A DNA stretch of 64,000 nt from Mucilaginibacter straminoryzae (GCF_022953055.1 NZ_JALJEJ010000002.1:372001-436000); one strand, 5' to 3'; numbered from the stretch's first letter, positions 39,862 through 50,144 are shown. Numbers and translations: made by a program. Notes: generated from the letters alone by a model not told the origin.

Positions 39862-41490
39862 TTAATTATACCCAGGATTTTGCTCCAGCGGGGCATCTTT
39901 ATTCAACTGAATTTCTGTTAAAGGAATAGGCAATAACAGATTTTTAGTGGTAAGGCCGGTTATCGGTTTAGCAGCGTCATTAGCGTTAAGGCGTAATGCG
40001 CGGTCAACCAGTGTACCTGTACGCATCAGCGTCATCCGTCTGTTTTCTTCACCTATCAGTTCGCGTGCCCGCTCATCCAATATGGCATCCATAGTTACTT
40101 CGCCCGCAGTTATCAATGGCGCATTGGCACGTGCCCTAAGCACATTGATGGAAGCTGCTGCATCTGACGTTTTACCTTGTTTAAACTGTGCTTCGGCTAA
40201 AAGCAGGTAAGTTTCGCCCAAACGCATCATGATAAAATCCTTGATCATGGCATAACCAAAGGTATCGTTCGGATCAAAAGCGCCCCATTTGGTAATCATC
40301 GGACAAATACGGAAAAGCGTATCTGCACCGGTATATGGCACCTGTTTACCCAGTAAAGCAGGATAATTAGGATCATTGTAATAAAAGCGACGGCGAAGGC
40401 TGTACTGTGAATTTCGGATATCGTTACCCTTGTAAAGACTATAAATAACCCAGTTGCTGATACGCAAACGTGCGATGCTTCGGCCACCAAGACTATCCGC
40501 AAGAGCCATCCCCGGAATCTGATAATAAGCAGATCCCCAAACACGGCGTTGCTGCGCATTATCCACATTACCACCCACTACTGTATTTGGATTTTCCTGC
40601 TCCAGCACCCAAATAGCTTCGGTGTTGCCTTGCGAACGACGCTGATTACCGTAGACAAACATATCAGAATAATAATCACCGGCGCCGCTTGTCCGTACAC
40701 CGTAGCGGGATTTAATTAAGCTAAACTTACCGCTGTTGATCACCTGCTGTGCCTGCTGCTCTGCTAAGTCATTTTTACCCATGCGCAGATAAACCTCGGC
40801 AAGTAACTGCATAGCCATGTACTTATTAGCGCGACTAACAGGTTTGCCTTGTATGTTCACATTCTTGTTTCCCGCGTTCAGGTCGTACCCGTTGGCTGCT
40901 GAAAAAGTAAGATCGCTGACGATCTGGTTATTAACAGCATCTAAAGAAGCGCGGGTAAAATCAAACTTAGGCCCTGTTACCGTATGCAGGATCAGCGGTA
41001 CCTTGCCAAATAAGGTGGCCAGGGTGTTATAAGCATAGCCCCTGAAAAACTTAGCTTCTGCTTCGGCCTGCTTTTTACCTACCGGGCCAATTTTAGTAAG
41101 CGAAGGGTTTTGTGCGGCGTCGATAATAATATTACAGTTGTTGATGATACTGTAGTAGCGGCTCCAGGCAAATGAAGCGGCAGGATCTGTCGAGGTAAGC
41201 TGCGCATAATTATAATAGGGCACCTCTACCCCCTGCTGGTTGGCAGTTGCATTGGCAACATCAGTTCCAACCTGCCATACGCTGGGCCATCCCTGCTGGT
41301 CTGCCCAGGTTAGTATCCCGGTTTGACGCTGGTAAAGGCCAATTAGTTCTGCTTCGAAACCAAGCGAGTCTGTTAAGGTTACCGGCGCATAAGAAGAGTA
41401 TGGTTTTTCATCTAAATAACTTTTCTTGCATGCAGTTAACGTTGCAGCAACCATACTTATAGTTCCTAATATCAAATATATCTTTTTCAT
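39862..41490 (-). CDS. SusD/RagB-family glycan-binding lipoprotein (PUL 1)
   Basis: A 542-residue surface lipoprotein with lipobox AATLTAC (Cys21). The SusD N-terminal start KKSYLDEKPYSSY, TPR-like helices including AEAKFFRGYAYNTLATLFGK near residue 135 and MQLLAEVYLRMGK near 220, and the C-terminal VLRARANAPLI, DERARELIGEENRRMTLMRT and EIQLNKDAPLEQNPGYN are diagnostic. It forms the lid of the SusC transporter and binds oligosaccharides at the cell surface. It lies 13 bp after susC. The ligand is probably the substrate of the enzymes downstream. Confidence 0.96.
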   Translation of the reverse strand: MKKIYLILGTISMVAATLTACKKSYLDEKPYSSYAPVTLTDSLGFEAELIGLYQRQTGILTWADQQGWPSVWQVGTDVANATANQQGVEVPYYNYAQLTSTDPAASFAWSRYYSIINNCNIIIDAAQNPSLTKIGPVGKKQAEAEAKFFRGYAYNTLATLFGKVPLILHTVTGPKFDFTRASLDAVNNQIVSDLTFSAANGYDLNAGNKNVNIQGKPVSRANKYMAMQLLAEVYLRMGKNDLAEQQAQQVINSGKFSLIKSRYGVRTSGAGDYYSDMFVYGNQRRSQGNTEAIWVLEQENPNTVVGGNVDNAQQRRVWGSAYYQIPGMALADSLGGRSIARLRISNWVIYSLYKGNDIRNSQYSLRRRFYYNDPNYPALLGKQVPYTGADTLFRICPMITKWGAFDPNDTFGYAMIKDFIMMRLGETYLLLAEAQFKQGKTSDAAASINVLRARANAPLITAGEVTMDAILDERARELIGEENRRMTLMRTGTLVDRALRLNANDAAKPITGLTTKNLLLPIPLTEIQLNKDAPLEQNPGYN

Positions 41491-41503
41491 GTGGTCGTGC
41501 TGA

Positions 41504-44500
41504 TTATTTTAATGAAACATTTAAACCGAATACAATGGTGCGTGTAAGTGGATAGTTATTTACATAATCACCCGAACCTCTTGTATAATAAGTTTGCTCA
41601 GGATCCCATCCTATCCAGTTTGTCCATGTTTTAAGGTTACGTCCGCTCACATAAACGTTCAGATTTGAAATACCCCAGTCAGCAATAATGCTTGAAGGCA
41701 GGTTATAACTAAGCGTTACATCCTTTAAACGGGTATAACTTGCATCGTGCGGGTAGCCATACCCACGGGTATTGGTGTATGATAACGATTGAAAATCCTG
41801 ACTGCCATTGGTTGGTGTCCAGTAGCCGATCTCAGCAGGCGTATTTCTTCTGCCGGCTTCATCTGCATAGTTATAATCGGCATTGTTTCTTAACGCACCT
41901 TGCGCGGTTTGTATAAATACGCTAAGGCTTAATGCTTTATAATGGAATGTATTGGTGATACCGCCTGTCCATTTAGGTGCGGTTTGCCCTAATACGGTAC
42001 GGTCGTCCGGGGTTATTTTACCGTCACCATTTAGATCTGCAAATTTAAGATCACCTGGCTTGGCGGTCGGGTCTTGCTTAGACGGGTCCTCTCCTTGTTG
42101 CCAAACACCAACCATCTTGTAATCATATATTACATTGATTGGTTGCCCGATAAACCAACGGTTCCCTAAATCGCTTTGCTTGTCTCCATAAAGATCGACG
42201 ATCTTATTTTTGTTAGTTGCATAAACGATGCTGCTTTCCCAACGGAATGCACTCCCCTGGATATTGCGGGTTGTCAGGGTAACTTCAAGGCCTTTGTTAT
42301 TGGTTTTACCTAAGTTATCCCATACGTTGGCATAACCGGTAATGGCAGGTAAGCTTCTTTTTAACAACAGCCCGCTGGTATTTGAGTTATACGCATCGAT
42401 GGTACCGCTGATACGGCTATTCAGGACAGAGAAATCAACCCCGATATTTGCTTGTTTGGTACTTTCCCAATGCAGGTTTGCATTACCTAAATTGCTGGCC
42501 TGTACGCCAACGTTGCTTATACCGTTAAAAGGAAAACGAACTGTACCATCTGTGGTGATGGTTTGGTATACAGAAATCGCCTCGTTACCGGCAAGTCCGT
42601 AAGAACCCCTTAACTTTAAATTATTAACAATTTTTGAGTTTTGCAGGAATGATTCGTTGCTGATATTCCAGGCTAAAGCCGCTGAAGGGAAGAAGCCATA
42701 TTTAGATGTGTTAGCACCAAAAACCGATGAACCGTCGCGGCGGCCGGTAACCGTAACCACATAACGCTGATCATACGAATAAACCACACGGCCCATCTGG
42801 TAATTTAAGGCATAACGGTCTGCATAACTTCCAGAATAGCTAGTGTTAACTGTTGCACCTGATACAGTAGCAGCGACACCAATCTGGTTAAAGGTAAGTT
42901 CGTCATTGATAAAGCCGGTGCCTGTTAAGCCACTAACAAAGTAATTACGTTGTTGCGCACCGTAAAGGCCGGTTACGTCAATGTGGTGTTTGCCAATATC
43001 TTTGGTGTAGTACAATAGGTTATCTACAGTGTAACTTCTGGTCTCTTCGTTTCTTGCCGTCGCAGAACCTAATGGGGTATTGGCTAAACGGCCGCTGTAA
43101 GAATCGTATCGTGTTGGCAGGTAATTGTAGCCAACATTAAGGCGGTAGCGTAAACCTTTCAGTATCCCGCCAAATTTTACTTCGCCATATCCGTTACCCA
43201 CTAAATTTACACTCCTGTTAATTACGCTGGTAGTAAGTCCTAATAACGGGTTGGTATAAAGCTGCTCGGGCGCCTGCGGATAAATCATATAAGTACCATC
43301 AGGGTTGTAAACACTGCCATAAGGGCTCATGGCAGTAGCAAACAAAAGGTTAGCCCTACCACCATCATAATTATTATTTGTTACGAAAGCCGATGTACCG
43401 ACAGTAAGGTAATTAGTAACGTTGATATCCAAGTTTGAACGGATACTGACGCGGTTATACTGATAACCTTTAACCACACCTTTCTGCTTCAGGTAGTCGC
43501 CCGAAACAAAGTATTTCACGTCAGGCGTTCCGCCCGATACGCTCAGGTTATGATCCTGCATGTAACCTTGTTGCGTAACTTCTTTTAGCCAGTCAACCGT
43601 ATTACCTGCTGCATAGTTGGCACGTTCGCCGGCATTGTAAACAGGTTCTGTAAATTGCTGCTTCAGGTTATTTTGCGACAGGTAGTCCAGATATTTTTGT
43701 GTAAATGATGCAGGGTCTCTTGGCTGAAGTACGTGCGCCAGGTTTTCGAAACCACCGTAACCGGTATAACGGATCACGGCTTTGCCTGAAGTACCCCTCT
43801 TGGTGGTAATTAAAATAACACCATTTGATGCGTTTGTACCATAAATAGCAGCAGCAGAGGCATCTTTAAGAATTTCCATAGAAGCGATATCATTGGGGTT
43901 GATATCATTCAGCGAGCCGCCTGTTTTGCTTAACGGAATACCATCAACAACTACAAATGGGCTTGAACTGGCATTGATAGAATTTTGCCCCCTCAGTAAG
44001 GTAGACGGCTGACTGCCAGGAACAGAAGATGTGGTGGTGATGTTTACCCCGGCAACTGCACCTTCCAGCGCTTGTAAAACGTTGGTTACCGGCAATTGTG
44101 ACAACCTGGATTTTGGCACCGTAGTTACAGAACCGGTAATGTCTGAACGTTTTTGTGTACCATAACCTACTACAACTACTTCGTTCAGGTTGCGGCCATT
44201 ATCAGATAGTGTTACGTCTATTGTTTTTGTAGCGCTTGTCACGCTAACACTCCGGGTTGCCATACCGGTAAATGATACCACTAAAATAGAAGGGGCCTTT
44301 AAGGTAATGGAAAAACTGCCGGAAGCATCTGCCATAACGCCCTGCGTTGAGCCCTCCACTTTAATACTTGCACCTGGCAAGGATAGTCCTTTAGAATCCA
44401 GTACGCGGCCTTTCACCGTGTAAGAAGTTCCCTGGGCAAGGGCAGTTTGACAAAATGCACCCAGCAGCACATTTATCAAAAGCAGAAGAAAAATTGAATT

Positions 44501-44518
44501 AGTAAATTTTTTTCTCAT
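41504..44518 (-). CDS. SusC/RagA-family TonB-dependent transporter (PUL 1)
   Basis: A 1004-residue outer-membrane transporter with signal peptide ending QTALAQ. An N-terminal carboxypeptidase-regulatory-like domain (VKGRVLDSKGLSLPGASIKV, about 35-115) is followed by the SusC signature NEVVVVGYGTQKRSDITGSV and the plug (about 125-235, with VVDGIPL). A beta-barrel extends to the C-terminal PLTRTIVFGLNVSLK. No STN domain is present, consistent with control by an HTCS rather than an anti-sigma factor. It is first in the PUL transcript and imports glycan fragments with SusD. Confidence 0.97.
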   Translation of the reverse strand: MRKKFTNSIFLLLLINVLLGAFCQTALAQGTSYTVKGRVLDSKGLSLPGASIKVEGSTQGVMADASGSFSITLKAPSILVVSFTGMATRSVSVTSATKTIDVTLSDNGRNLNEVVVVGYGTQKRSDITGSVTTVPKSRLSQLPVTNVLQALEGAVAGVNITTTSSVPGSQPSTLLRGQNSINASSSPFVVVDGIPLSKTGGSLNDINPNDIASMEILKDASAAAIYGTNASNGVILITTKRGTSGKAVIRYTGYGGFENLAHVLQPRDPASFTQKYLDYLSQNNLKQQFTEPVYNAGERANYAAGNTVDWLKEVTQQGYMQDHNLSVSGGTPDVKYFVSGDYLKQKGVVKGYQYNRVSIRSNLDINVTNYLTVGTSAFVTNNNYDGGRANLLFATAMSPYGSVYNPDGTYMIYPQAPEQLYTNPLLGLTTSVINRSVNLVGNGYGEVKFGGILKGLRYRLNVGYNYLPTRYDSYSGRLANTPLGSATARNEETRSYTVDNLLYYTKDIGKHHIDVTGLYGAQQRNYFVSGLTGTGFINDELTFNQIGVAATVSGATVNTSYSGSYADRYALNYQMGRVVYSYDQRYVVTVTGRRDGSSVFGANTSKYGFFPSAALAWNISNESFLQNSKIVNNLKLRGSYGLAGNEAISVYQTITTDGTVRFPFNGISNVGVQASNLGNANLHWESTKQANIGVDFSVLNSRISGTIDAYNSNTSGLLLKRSLPAITGYANVWDNLGKTNNKGLEVTLTTRNIQGSAFRWESSIVYATNKNKIVDLYGDKQSDLGNRWFIGQPINVIYDYKMVGVWQQGEDPSKQDPTAKPGDLKFADLNGDGKITPDDRTVLGQTAPKWTGGITNTFHYKALSLSVFIQTAQGALRNNADYNYADEAGRRNTPAEIGYWTPTNGSQDFQSLSYTNTRGYGYPHDASYTRLKDVTLSYNLPSSIIADWGISNLNVYVSGRNLKTWTNWIGWDPEQTYYTRGSGDYVNNYPLTRTIVFGLNVSLK

Positions 44519-44823
44519 ATAAATTTAAAATTGGGTTATTAATACTTGCATTGAGTTTGGGGTATATACTCCTCTTTGAGGACATACCTTTTCCGTAGTT
44601 CTTTTTTTTAGAAGTACTCCATAGTTTACAGATTAAAGGTTGATTATTGGTTTATGGTGTTCAAAAATGCAGCTACAGTAGCTTTGATCGAACAAAACGA
44701 ATTAAGGATAATTTAACCGGAAGTATGGGGGACAAAACAATAAATTAAAGGGGGGTAAAACAATATATTACCCTCTTTAATTATTGCCTAAAGCAATTTA
44801 AACCACAAATAAAGCGGTCGTCG
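44519..44823. other. Promoter region of PUL 1
   Basis: The 305-bp gap between the HTCS stop and the susC start has no gene. It contains T-rich tracts and the direct repeat listed at 44727-44770, and must carry the susC promoter. No clear TAnnTTTG promoter core could be singled out. Confidence 0.5.
44727..44770 (-). promoter_or_regulatory. Direct repeat, candidate HTCS operator
   Basis: GGGGGACAAAACAATAAATTA (from 44727) is repeated as GGGGGTAAAACAATATATTA (from 44751); the shared AAAACAATA cores start 23 bp apart. The repeat lies about 210-250 bp upstream of susC and just after the HTCS gene. HTCS proteins bind direct repeats upstream of their susC genes, so this is a plausible target; binding is inferred. 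Confidence 0.4.
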
Positions 44824-47800
44824 TCAATGGAAGGTGCTATCTTCTACCAGGTAGGTTTTATTGAATGCGGTGCGATGTTTTTTGATAAACTCTGAGGGTT
44901 TAATCCCGAACTGCTTGATGAAGTTCTCCCTGAAGTATTTAATATCATTAAAGCCGGTTTTTAAAGCAGCTTCGTTGACATTACAATTGGTATGGATCAT
45001 AATTTCGGCAGCTTTTCGCAAGCGCACATACCTGACAAAACCGTTTACGGATTGCCCGCTAATGGATTTGATTTTCTTGAAAAGGCTTGAATAGCTCATC
45101 CCCAATTCATCTGCAATAGTTTTTACGTCAAAATCAGGATCAACGAGATAATTCTCGATAAGGCTGATACATTTATACAGAAAATCTTTGTGATGCTCTG
45201 AGATGTGCCTGGTGTTTGATTTTAGGGTAACCTCATTATAAAAATAATTCTGCAGCTCCCTTCTGTCACGTAAAATACCCTGAACCCTGGCCAGCAACAT
45301 TTCTTTTTCAAATGGTTTGCTTACAAAATCAACGGCACCTACTTCAATACCCTTCAACTTCATTTCGGGGTTAGGATCACCCGTTAACAAGATCACAGGG
45401 ATATGGCTTAGCGAAGCGTCCTGTTTGATCATCTGGCATAATTCTATTCCAGACAGCCCCTCCATCATAATATCGGTGATCACCAGGTCCGGAAGATATT
45501 TTTTAATGAGTTCGAGCCCCTTCTCACAGGTGCCTGCCTCATAGGTTCTGAAGTTCTCTTTGAAGATCTTTTTAACGTATCCCCTCAACTGGTCATTATC
45601 ATCTATAATTAATACCGACTGGCGGTCTGAGATCATTAACTCAAGGTGATTAAACTCTTCCTCTGACGGCCTGGGCTCGGCAAGCTCGTCATTAATAAAT
45701 TCTTCGAGCAGGTGCTGACTTTTTTCTGCCGCTTCAGGTATTGAACCTGCATACACTACTGGTTTGCCTTTAGGCAACTCTGCAGTAAAAATAGTGCCGC
45801 CATTTTCATTATTCTGGTAACAGATACTGCCATTGTGATGATTGATAAAACTCTTCACTAAGTATAAACCAATCCCAAAACCTGTTTTGAGCGAGGTATT
45901 ATCTTTGATTTGATAAAATTTATCAAATAGCTTTTCACCTGTTCCCTCTGCAATACCGCAACCAGAATCACATACTTTAAGCAGTGCCGTACCGGCTGTC
46001 TCTTCTACCTTTATCTGAATTTCACCTTCAGCCGGAGTAAACTTTACCGCATTCGAGATGAGGTTAAAAACAGCTATTTCTATCTTCTCCCGGTCTGCCA
46101 AGATCATGATAGCTTCGTTACTGCAATGAAAGTCATATTTCAATTTTTTGAACCTGGCTTGTTGCCCGAAACACAGATAAACCTCCCTGCATAAGGTAGA
46201 AAAATTAACACTCGATAGATTAAGCGTATCATTCTCGCTTTCTGTTTTGCGGAACAAAAGCAGATGATCTACCAGACCCAGCAATCTGCGCGAATTACGG
46301 TAGATGGTTGTCAGTTCGGTATTATCACGATTATGATCCGCTTTAAGCAAGTCTTTGATTGGGTTGATGATCAGCGTAAGCGGCGTACGGAATTCATGTG
46401 CCACATTAGTAAAAAAAGAAAGCTTCTTTTCGTTCAGTTCTTTTTCCCGTTCCACCTTAAGATTAGCGATCTCAACCTCATATTTCAGCCGGGTTTGTCC
46501 GATACGGTATCTCCAAAGGCTATACCCTACAGACCCAATTACGCTAACATATATAAAGTAAGCCCACCAGGTACGGTACCAGGGCGGTAAAACAACAATA
46601 CGCAGGTCTATCCGGTATGGATTTACCCCGCCACTGGTAGTGGTAGCCCTAATGTGTAAGGTGTATGTACCCTCATTTAACCGTGTATAATAAGCAGTTT
46701 TTAATTTACCTACTTCGTTCCATCCGTGGTCCCAACCTTCAAGATAATAGGCATATTTGATTTTATCGGGAAAAGAATATTCGAGCGCGTTATAATCTAA
46801 CGCGATAGTGGCCTGATTATAAGGTACAACAATACGTTTCAAGGCAACCAGGGGCTGATTATCGGTATAAGGCATCCCACCCTCTACTACGGTATTATTG
46901 ATCCTTAACCCAGTGATACGAAGCTGGGGCTTATTTGTCTTTAAAGCCATATCAGCCGGGTCAAAGAGGTTAAAGCCATTAATGCCACCGAACATTAAAC
47001 GGCCATCTTTGAGTTTTAGCGCAGCATTGTAATTAAACTGGTTGCTTTGCAATCCATCAGAGGCATCGTAGTTCTTAAATTTCCCGGTGGCAGTATTGAA
47101 CCGCGAAAGACCATTATAGGTACTGCACCATAAATTGCCGCTGTTATCAGTTAAAATATTGAGTATTGAATTACCCGGCAACCCATTGCGTTCTGTATAC
47201 CTTTTATAAACGCCCGTAACTTTGTTAAACAAGAGCAGGCCACCGCCCTCTGTACCTATCCACAAATTACCGGATTTATCCTCTGCAAAAGAGCGGATGG
47301 CATAATTAACGGGGTAATACTGATGCTTTTTAGTTACCCGGTCTATGTTGATCAACCTGGTATAGTCGCCTGCCCATAGGTTGCCGGAATGATCTTCATA
47401 GATGGCATGTATGTTGGTAAGGCGGTTGTCAAACAGCTCAAATTTATCTGTCTTACGGTTATATAAATACAAAGCCCCGCCACGCGTACTACCAGCCCAC
47501 AGGTTATGACGTGAATCTTCATATAGCTTCCAAAGATTTCTATCAATATTTTCGGTGACCGTATTAAAACAGGTGTAATGTTTAAATTGTCCGGAAGACC
47601 TGTCGAATGCATCAATCCCCCCGCTGAACGTTGCTACCCATACCTGGTTTTGGTAATCATTAACAATGCTGACCACAAAATTACTGCTTAAAGATCCCTT
47701 AGCCGTATTATGCGTGTAACTGGTATACTGGTTGGTTTTAGTGTTCCAATAGCTGATACCGCCACCGTCTGTACCAATCCAGATATTGTGATGTTCATCT

Positions 47801-48897
47801 TCGCAAAAGGAGATGATAAAATTATTAACGACACTATTTTTATTGAAAGGATCATGCGTGAATAGTTGGAACGGCGTATTCTGCGGATCTATTACATTAA
47901 TACCGCCCCGGAGAGTAGCTATCCACTTGCGGCCCTCGTCATCCTCATATATCGCACTTACCGCCCCGCTACGCAGCGAACCACTTTTTTCGCCGGGTAC
48001 CAGGTAGCTTAGCCTGCCGGTATGCATATCAAAAATATTGATGCCTCCGCCATTAGTAGCAATCCAAAGCAGGCCTGTACGGTCTGCATGTAAAGACATG
48101 ATATTGTCGTTGGTCAGTTTATGATAAGTACTGTTAAACGGAGTTATTTTTCTGCTTGTGACATTGTAACTATACAGGCCATTTTCCGTACCGATCCAGA
48201 TGTTGCCCTTACCATCAGCTAAAAGGCAGGCAGCGTATTTAATATCGCTGCATACCAGTTCAATACCGCGGCTATTCTTGTTGTAGCGGCAAAGCCCTCT
48301 GTTTTTTACAAAAACCCATAATTGGTTATCCTGATCAACCGTAAGCGCCTGCGCATCATAAGTTGCGCTCGAACCTGCAAGGTTTAAACGATAGCAGTAG
48401 GCCGCTTTTTTTTTAAGTACAAGCACACCAGCATTGTCGGCCGCTATATAGGCGTTACCATTCTTGTCAGTAACTAAAGCATTAATACTATTGGTGATCT
48501 TTTGTAAAGGGCCATTTTTCGCCACAGCACAATAAGCCGGGTAAAACCTCGAATCGGTATAGCTATAATAGGCTAATCCTTTTTGCGTACCGATCAGAAT
48601 TTTATTATCCACCTCGGAAAGATTCGCAATATAATTGAAGTTCAGCGACTTGTTATCGCCCCAAATATTCCTGAATATCTTGAATTTTTCCCCATCATAC
48701 CGGTTTAGCCCATCATACGTGCCAATCCATATAAAACCATAATGATCTTTAAAAATACAGGTAACAGCATTATTGGATAAGCCTTGTTCTATACCAAGAT
48801 ATTTAACAGCCGGATAGGCTAAAACCTGCATGGTTGGTAAAAAACTCAGACAAATAACGATACGTTTACATAGAGAACGTAAAAATCTTCTCATCAA
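44824..48897 (-). CDS. Hybrid two-component system regulator (HTCS) of PUL 1
   Basis: A 1357-residue one-piece sensor-regulator. Signal peptide or anchor at residues 1-30. A periplasmic pair of Reg_prop propellers (about 30-680) has many repeats of the GNLWIGTEGGGLLLFN kind. A Y_Y_Y domain (about 700-765) follows, then a membrane helix (WWAYFIYVSVIGSVGY). The kinase core has FFTNVAHEFRTPLTLIINP near 830 and FGIGLYLVKSFINHHNG near 1020. The receiver (about 1095-1210) has VLIIDDND and VITDIMMEG. The C-terminal AraC helix-turn-helix (about 1250-1345) has LGMSYSSLFKKIKSISGQSV. It senses an oligosaccharide in the periplasm and activates the adjacent PUL. Confidence 0.96.
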   Translation of the reverse strand: MMRRFLRSLCKRIVICLSFLPTMQVLAYPAVKYLGIEQGLSNNAVTCIFKDHYGFIWIGTYDGLNRYDGEKFKIFRNIWGDNKSLNFNYIANLSEVDNKILIGTQKGLAYYSYTDSRFYPAYCAVAKNGPLQKITNSINALVTDKNGNAYIAADNAGVLVLKKKAAYCYRLNLAGSSATYDAQALTVDQDNQLWVFVKNRGLCRYNKNSRGIELVCSDIKYAACLLADGKGNIWIGTENGLYSYNVTSRKITPFNSTYHKLTNDNIMSLHADRTGLLWIATNGGGINIFDMHTGRLSYLVPGEKSGSLRSGAVSAIYEDDEGRKWIATLRGGINVIDPQNTPFQLFTHDPFNKNSVVNNFIISFCEDEHHNIWIGTDGGGISYWNTKTNQYTSYTHNTAKGSLSSNFVVSIVNDYQNQVWVATFSGGIDAFDRSSGQFKHYTCFNTVTENIDRNLWKLYEDSRHNLWAGSTRGGALYLYNRKTDKFELFDNRLTNIHAIYEDHSGNLWAGDYTRLINIDRVTKKHQYYPVNYAIRSFAEDKSGNLWIGTEGGGLLLFNKVTGVYKRYTERNGLPGNSILNILTDNSGNLWCSTYNGLSRFNTATGKFKNYDASDGLQSNQFNYNAALKLKDGRLMFGGINGFNLFDPADMALKTNKPQLRITGLRINNTVVEGGMPYTDNQPLVALKRIVVPYNQATIALDYNALEYSFPDKIKYAYYLEGWDHGWNEVGKLKTAYYTRLNEGTYTLHIRATTTSGGVNPYRIDLRIVVLPPWYRTWWAYFIYVSVIGSVGYSLWRYRIGQTRLKYEVEIANLKVEREKELNEKKLSFFTNVAHEFRTPLTLIINPIKDLLKADHNRDNTELTTIYRNSRRLLGLVDHLLLFRKTESENDTLNLSSVNFSTLCREVYLCFGQQARFKKLKYDFHCSNEAIMILADREKIEIAVFNLISNAVKFTPAEGEIQIKVEETAGTALLKVCDSGCGIAEGTGEKLFDKFYQIKDNTSLKTGFGIGLYLVKSFINHHNGSICYQNNENGGTIFTAELPKGKPVVYAGSIPEAAEKSQHLLEEFINDELAEPRPSEEEFNHLELMISDRQSVLIIDDNDQLRGYVKKIFKENFRTYEAGTCEKGLELIKKYLPDLVITDIMMEGLSGIELCQMIKQDASLSHIPVILLTGDPNPEMKLKGIEVGAVDFVSKPFEKEMLLARVQGILRDRRELQNYFYNEVTLKSNTRHISEHHKDFLYKCISLIENYLVDPDFDVKTIADELGMSYSSLFKKIKSISGQSVNGFVRYVRLRKAAEIMIHTNCNVNEAALKTGFNDIKYFRENFIKQFGIKPSEFIKKHRTAFNKTYLVEDSTFH

Positions 48898-48989
48898 AAG
48901 GAATTAGTGTACAATTGGCGTTACAAACAAAGCTAAGCATTTCTACAAGTTCTATCGCATTTTTACCATGGCGCAGAATAAAGTTACAC

Positions 48990-50144
48990 TCACATTTTGC
49001 CTTGTTTTTTACCGATAAAGAAGCAGGCTATGGATGCAGGAATAAAAATGATATTTAGTATTGCTTTATAATTCCAGGCAAAAACATGGTGCGATTGTGT
49101 TGCCCGCGAGGCATGACTGGCAGGTATCCAGTGAAGTAAAGTGAAGCCGGCATCCACTAAAATTGCTGATATCAGGATACTTACAATTAATAGCAATAAT
49201 AGCATCAGCATAGGCTTATTGCCATAGTAGCTGCGGTAAACGGCCAACATCGGTATCGTAACCAGGTCGGCCAGAATATAGGCTATTACACCACCAAATG
49301 ATATACCACCCTGCCACAATGCAGCAGCCATAACAATATTACCAACCGAGCAGACAAAACTAATGATAGCTACTACGATGCCGACAATAACATTTAGCAG
49401 AATTACAATGAAATGCGGCAGCGTATGATTGTCGGTCAGGAATAAAACGTTCCAAAAACTTTTGGGGACCAACACCATAATAACCGAAGCGACAATAACC
49501 CCAATCAGGATGTCCTTACCCACCATCATCACGTCCATATAAAAATGGCTGCTGGCCAAAAGCATTTTATCTTTGAACCGCTTTGGCACTTCAGTTTCAT
49601 TAGTGCCATGCTGATGCATATCGTGACTATGATGCTGGTGCGCAGGGCCCTCCATCATGTGCATATGATCATGAGCATTGTTCTGATGATCGATTTCAGT
49701 CAAATGAGCCTTTGCTTCATCTTTGATTTTCGCTGGAAAAAATCTCGAGATCAGCCACGCTGATATCACAATAAGCAGTAAGCCGCCCGCTATTTCACCA
49801 CCAAAAAAAGACCAGCCCAAAACACTGACGATCACAATGAAAATCTCAAAAACAAGGTTGGTACTGGCCACCATAAAAGCTACGGCATTAGACCAGCTTG
49901 CTCCCTTGATTAAAAGTGTACGCGCCATAGATGCCGCAGCATAAGAGCAAGAAGAAGAAACTGCACCAAAAAAGGAAGCAAGGGATAATGCTTTGGCGTT
50001 ATCTTTTCCCAGCCTAGAACTGATGGTACTGGTAGAGACAAATGCCCTGATCACAGCGGATAACATAAACCCAAAAGCCAGCCCCCAGTAAATCTCCCAG
50101 ATCATGGAAAGTAACTCGATGCCAATCCTTTTAACGTAATCCAT
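48990..50144 (-). CDS. DUF318/ArsP-type permease with His-rich loop
   Basis: A membrane protein of about 384 residues, starting at ATG 50144 (a GTG at 50168 is less likely). The first half has ALSLASFFGAVSSSCSYAAA and FMVASTNLVFEIFIVIVSVL, the second FVCSVGNIVMAAALWQGGIS. This pseudo-twofold pattern marks the PF03773 permease family, which includes ArsP (organoarsenical export). A cytoplasmic linker of about 50 residues (near 150-190) is full of His and Met, as in HDHMHMMEGPAHQHHSHDMH, and probably binds metal ions. That linker is unusual for ArsP and hints at a metal substrate or metal regulation. The neighbouring sigma-factor operon is divergent. Confidence 0.85.
   Translation of the reverse strand: MDYVKRIGIELLSMIWEIYWGLAFGFMLSAVIRAFVSTSTISSRLGKDNAKALSLASFFGAVSSSCSYAAASMARTLLIKGASWSNAVAFMVASTNLVFEIFIVIVSVLGWSFFGGEIAGGLLLIVISAWLISRFFPAKIKDEAKAHLTEIDHQNNAHDHMHMMEGPAHQHHSHDMHQHGTNETEVPKRFKDKMLLASSHFYMDVMMVGKDILIGVIVASVIMVLVPKSFWNVLFLTDNHTLPHFIVILLNVIVGIVVAIISFVCSVGNIVMAAALWQGGISFGGVIAYILADLVTIPMLAVYRSYYGNKPMLMLLLLLIVSILISAILVDAGFTLLHWIPASHASRATQSHHVFAWNYKAILNIIFIPASIACFFIGKKQGKM

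Noticed and set aside
31155..44518. Ulvan utilisation locus
   Set aside because: The BNR_4 protein resembles ulvan lyases, but no sulfatases, GH105 or GH78 accompany it, so a sulfated algal substrate is unlikely.
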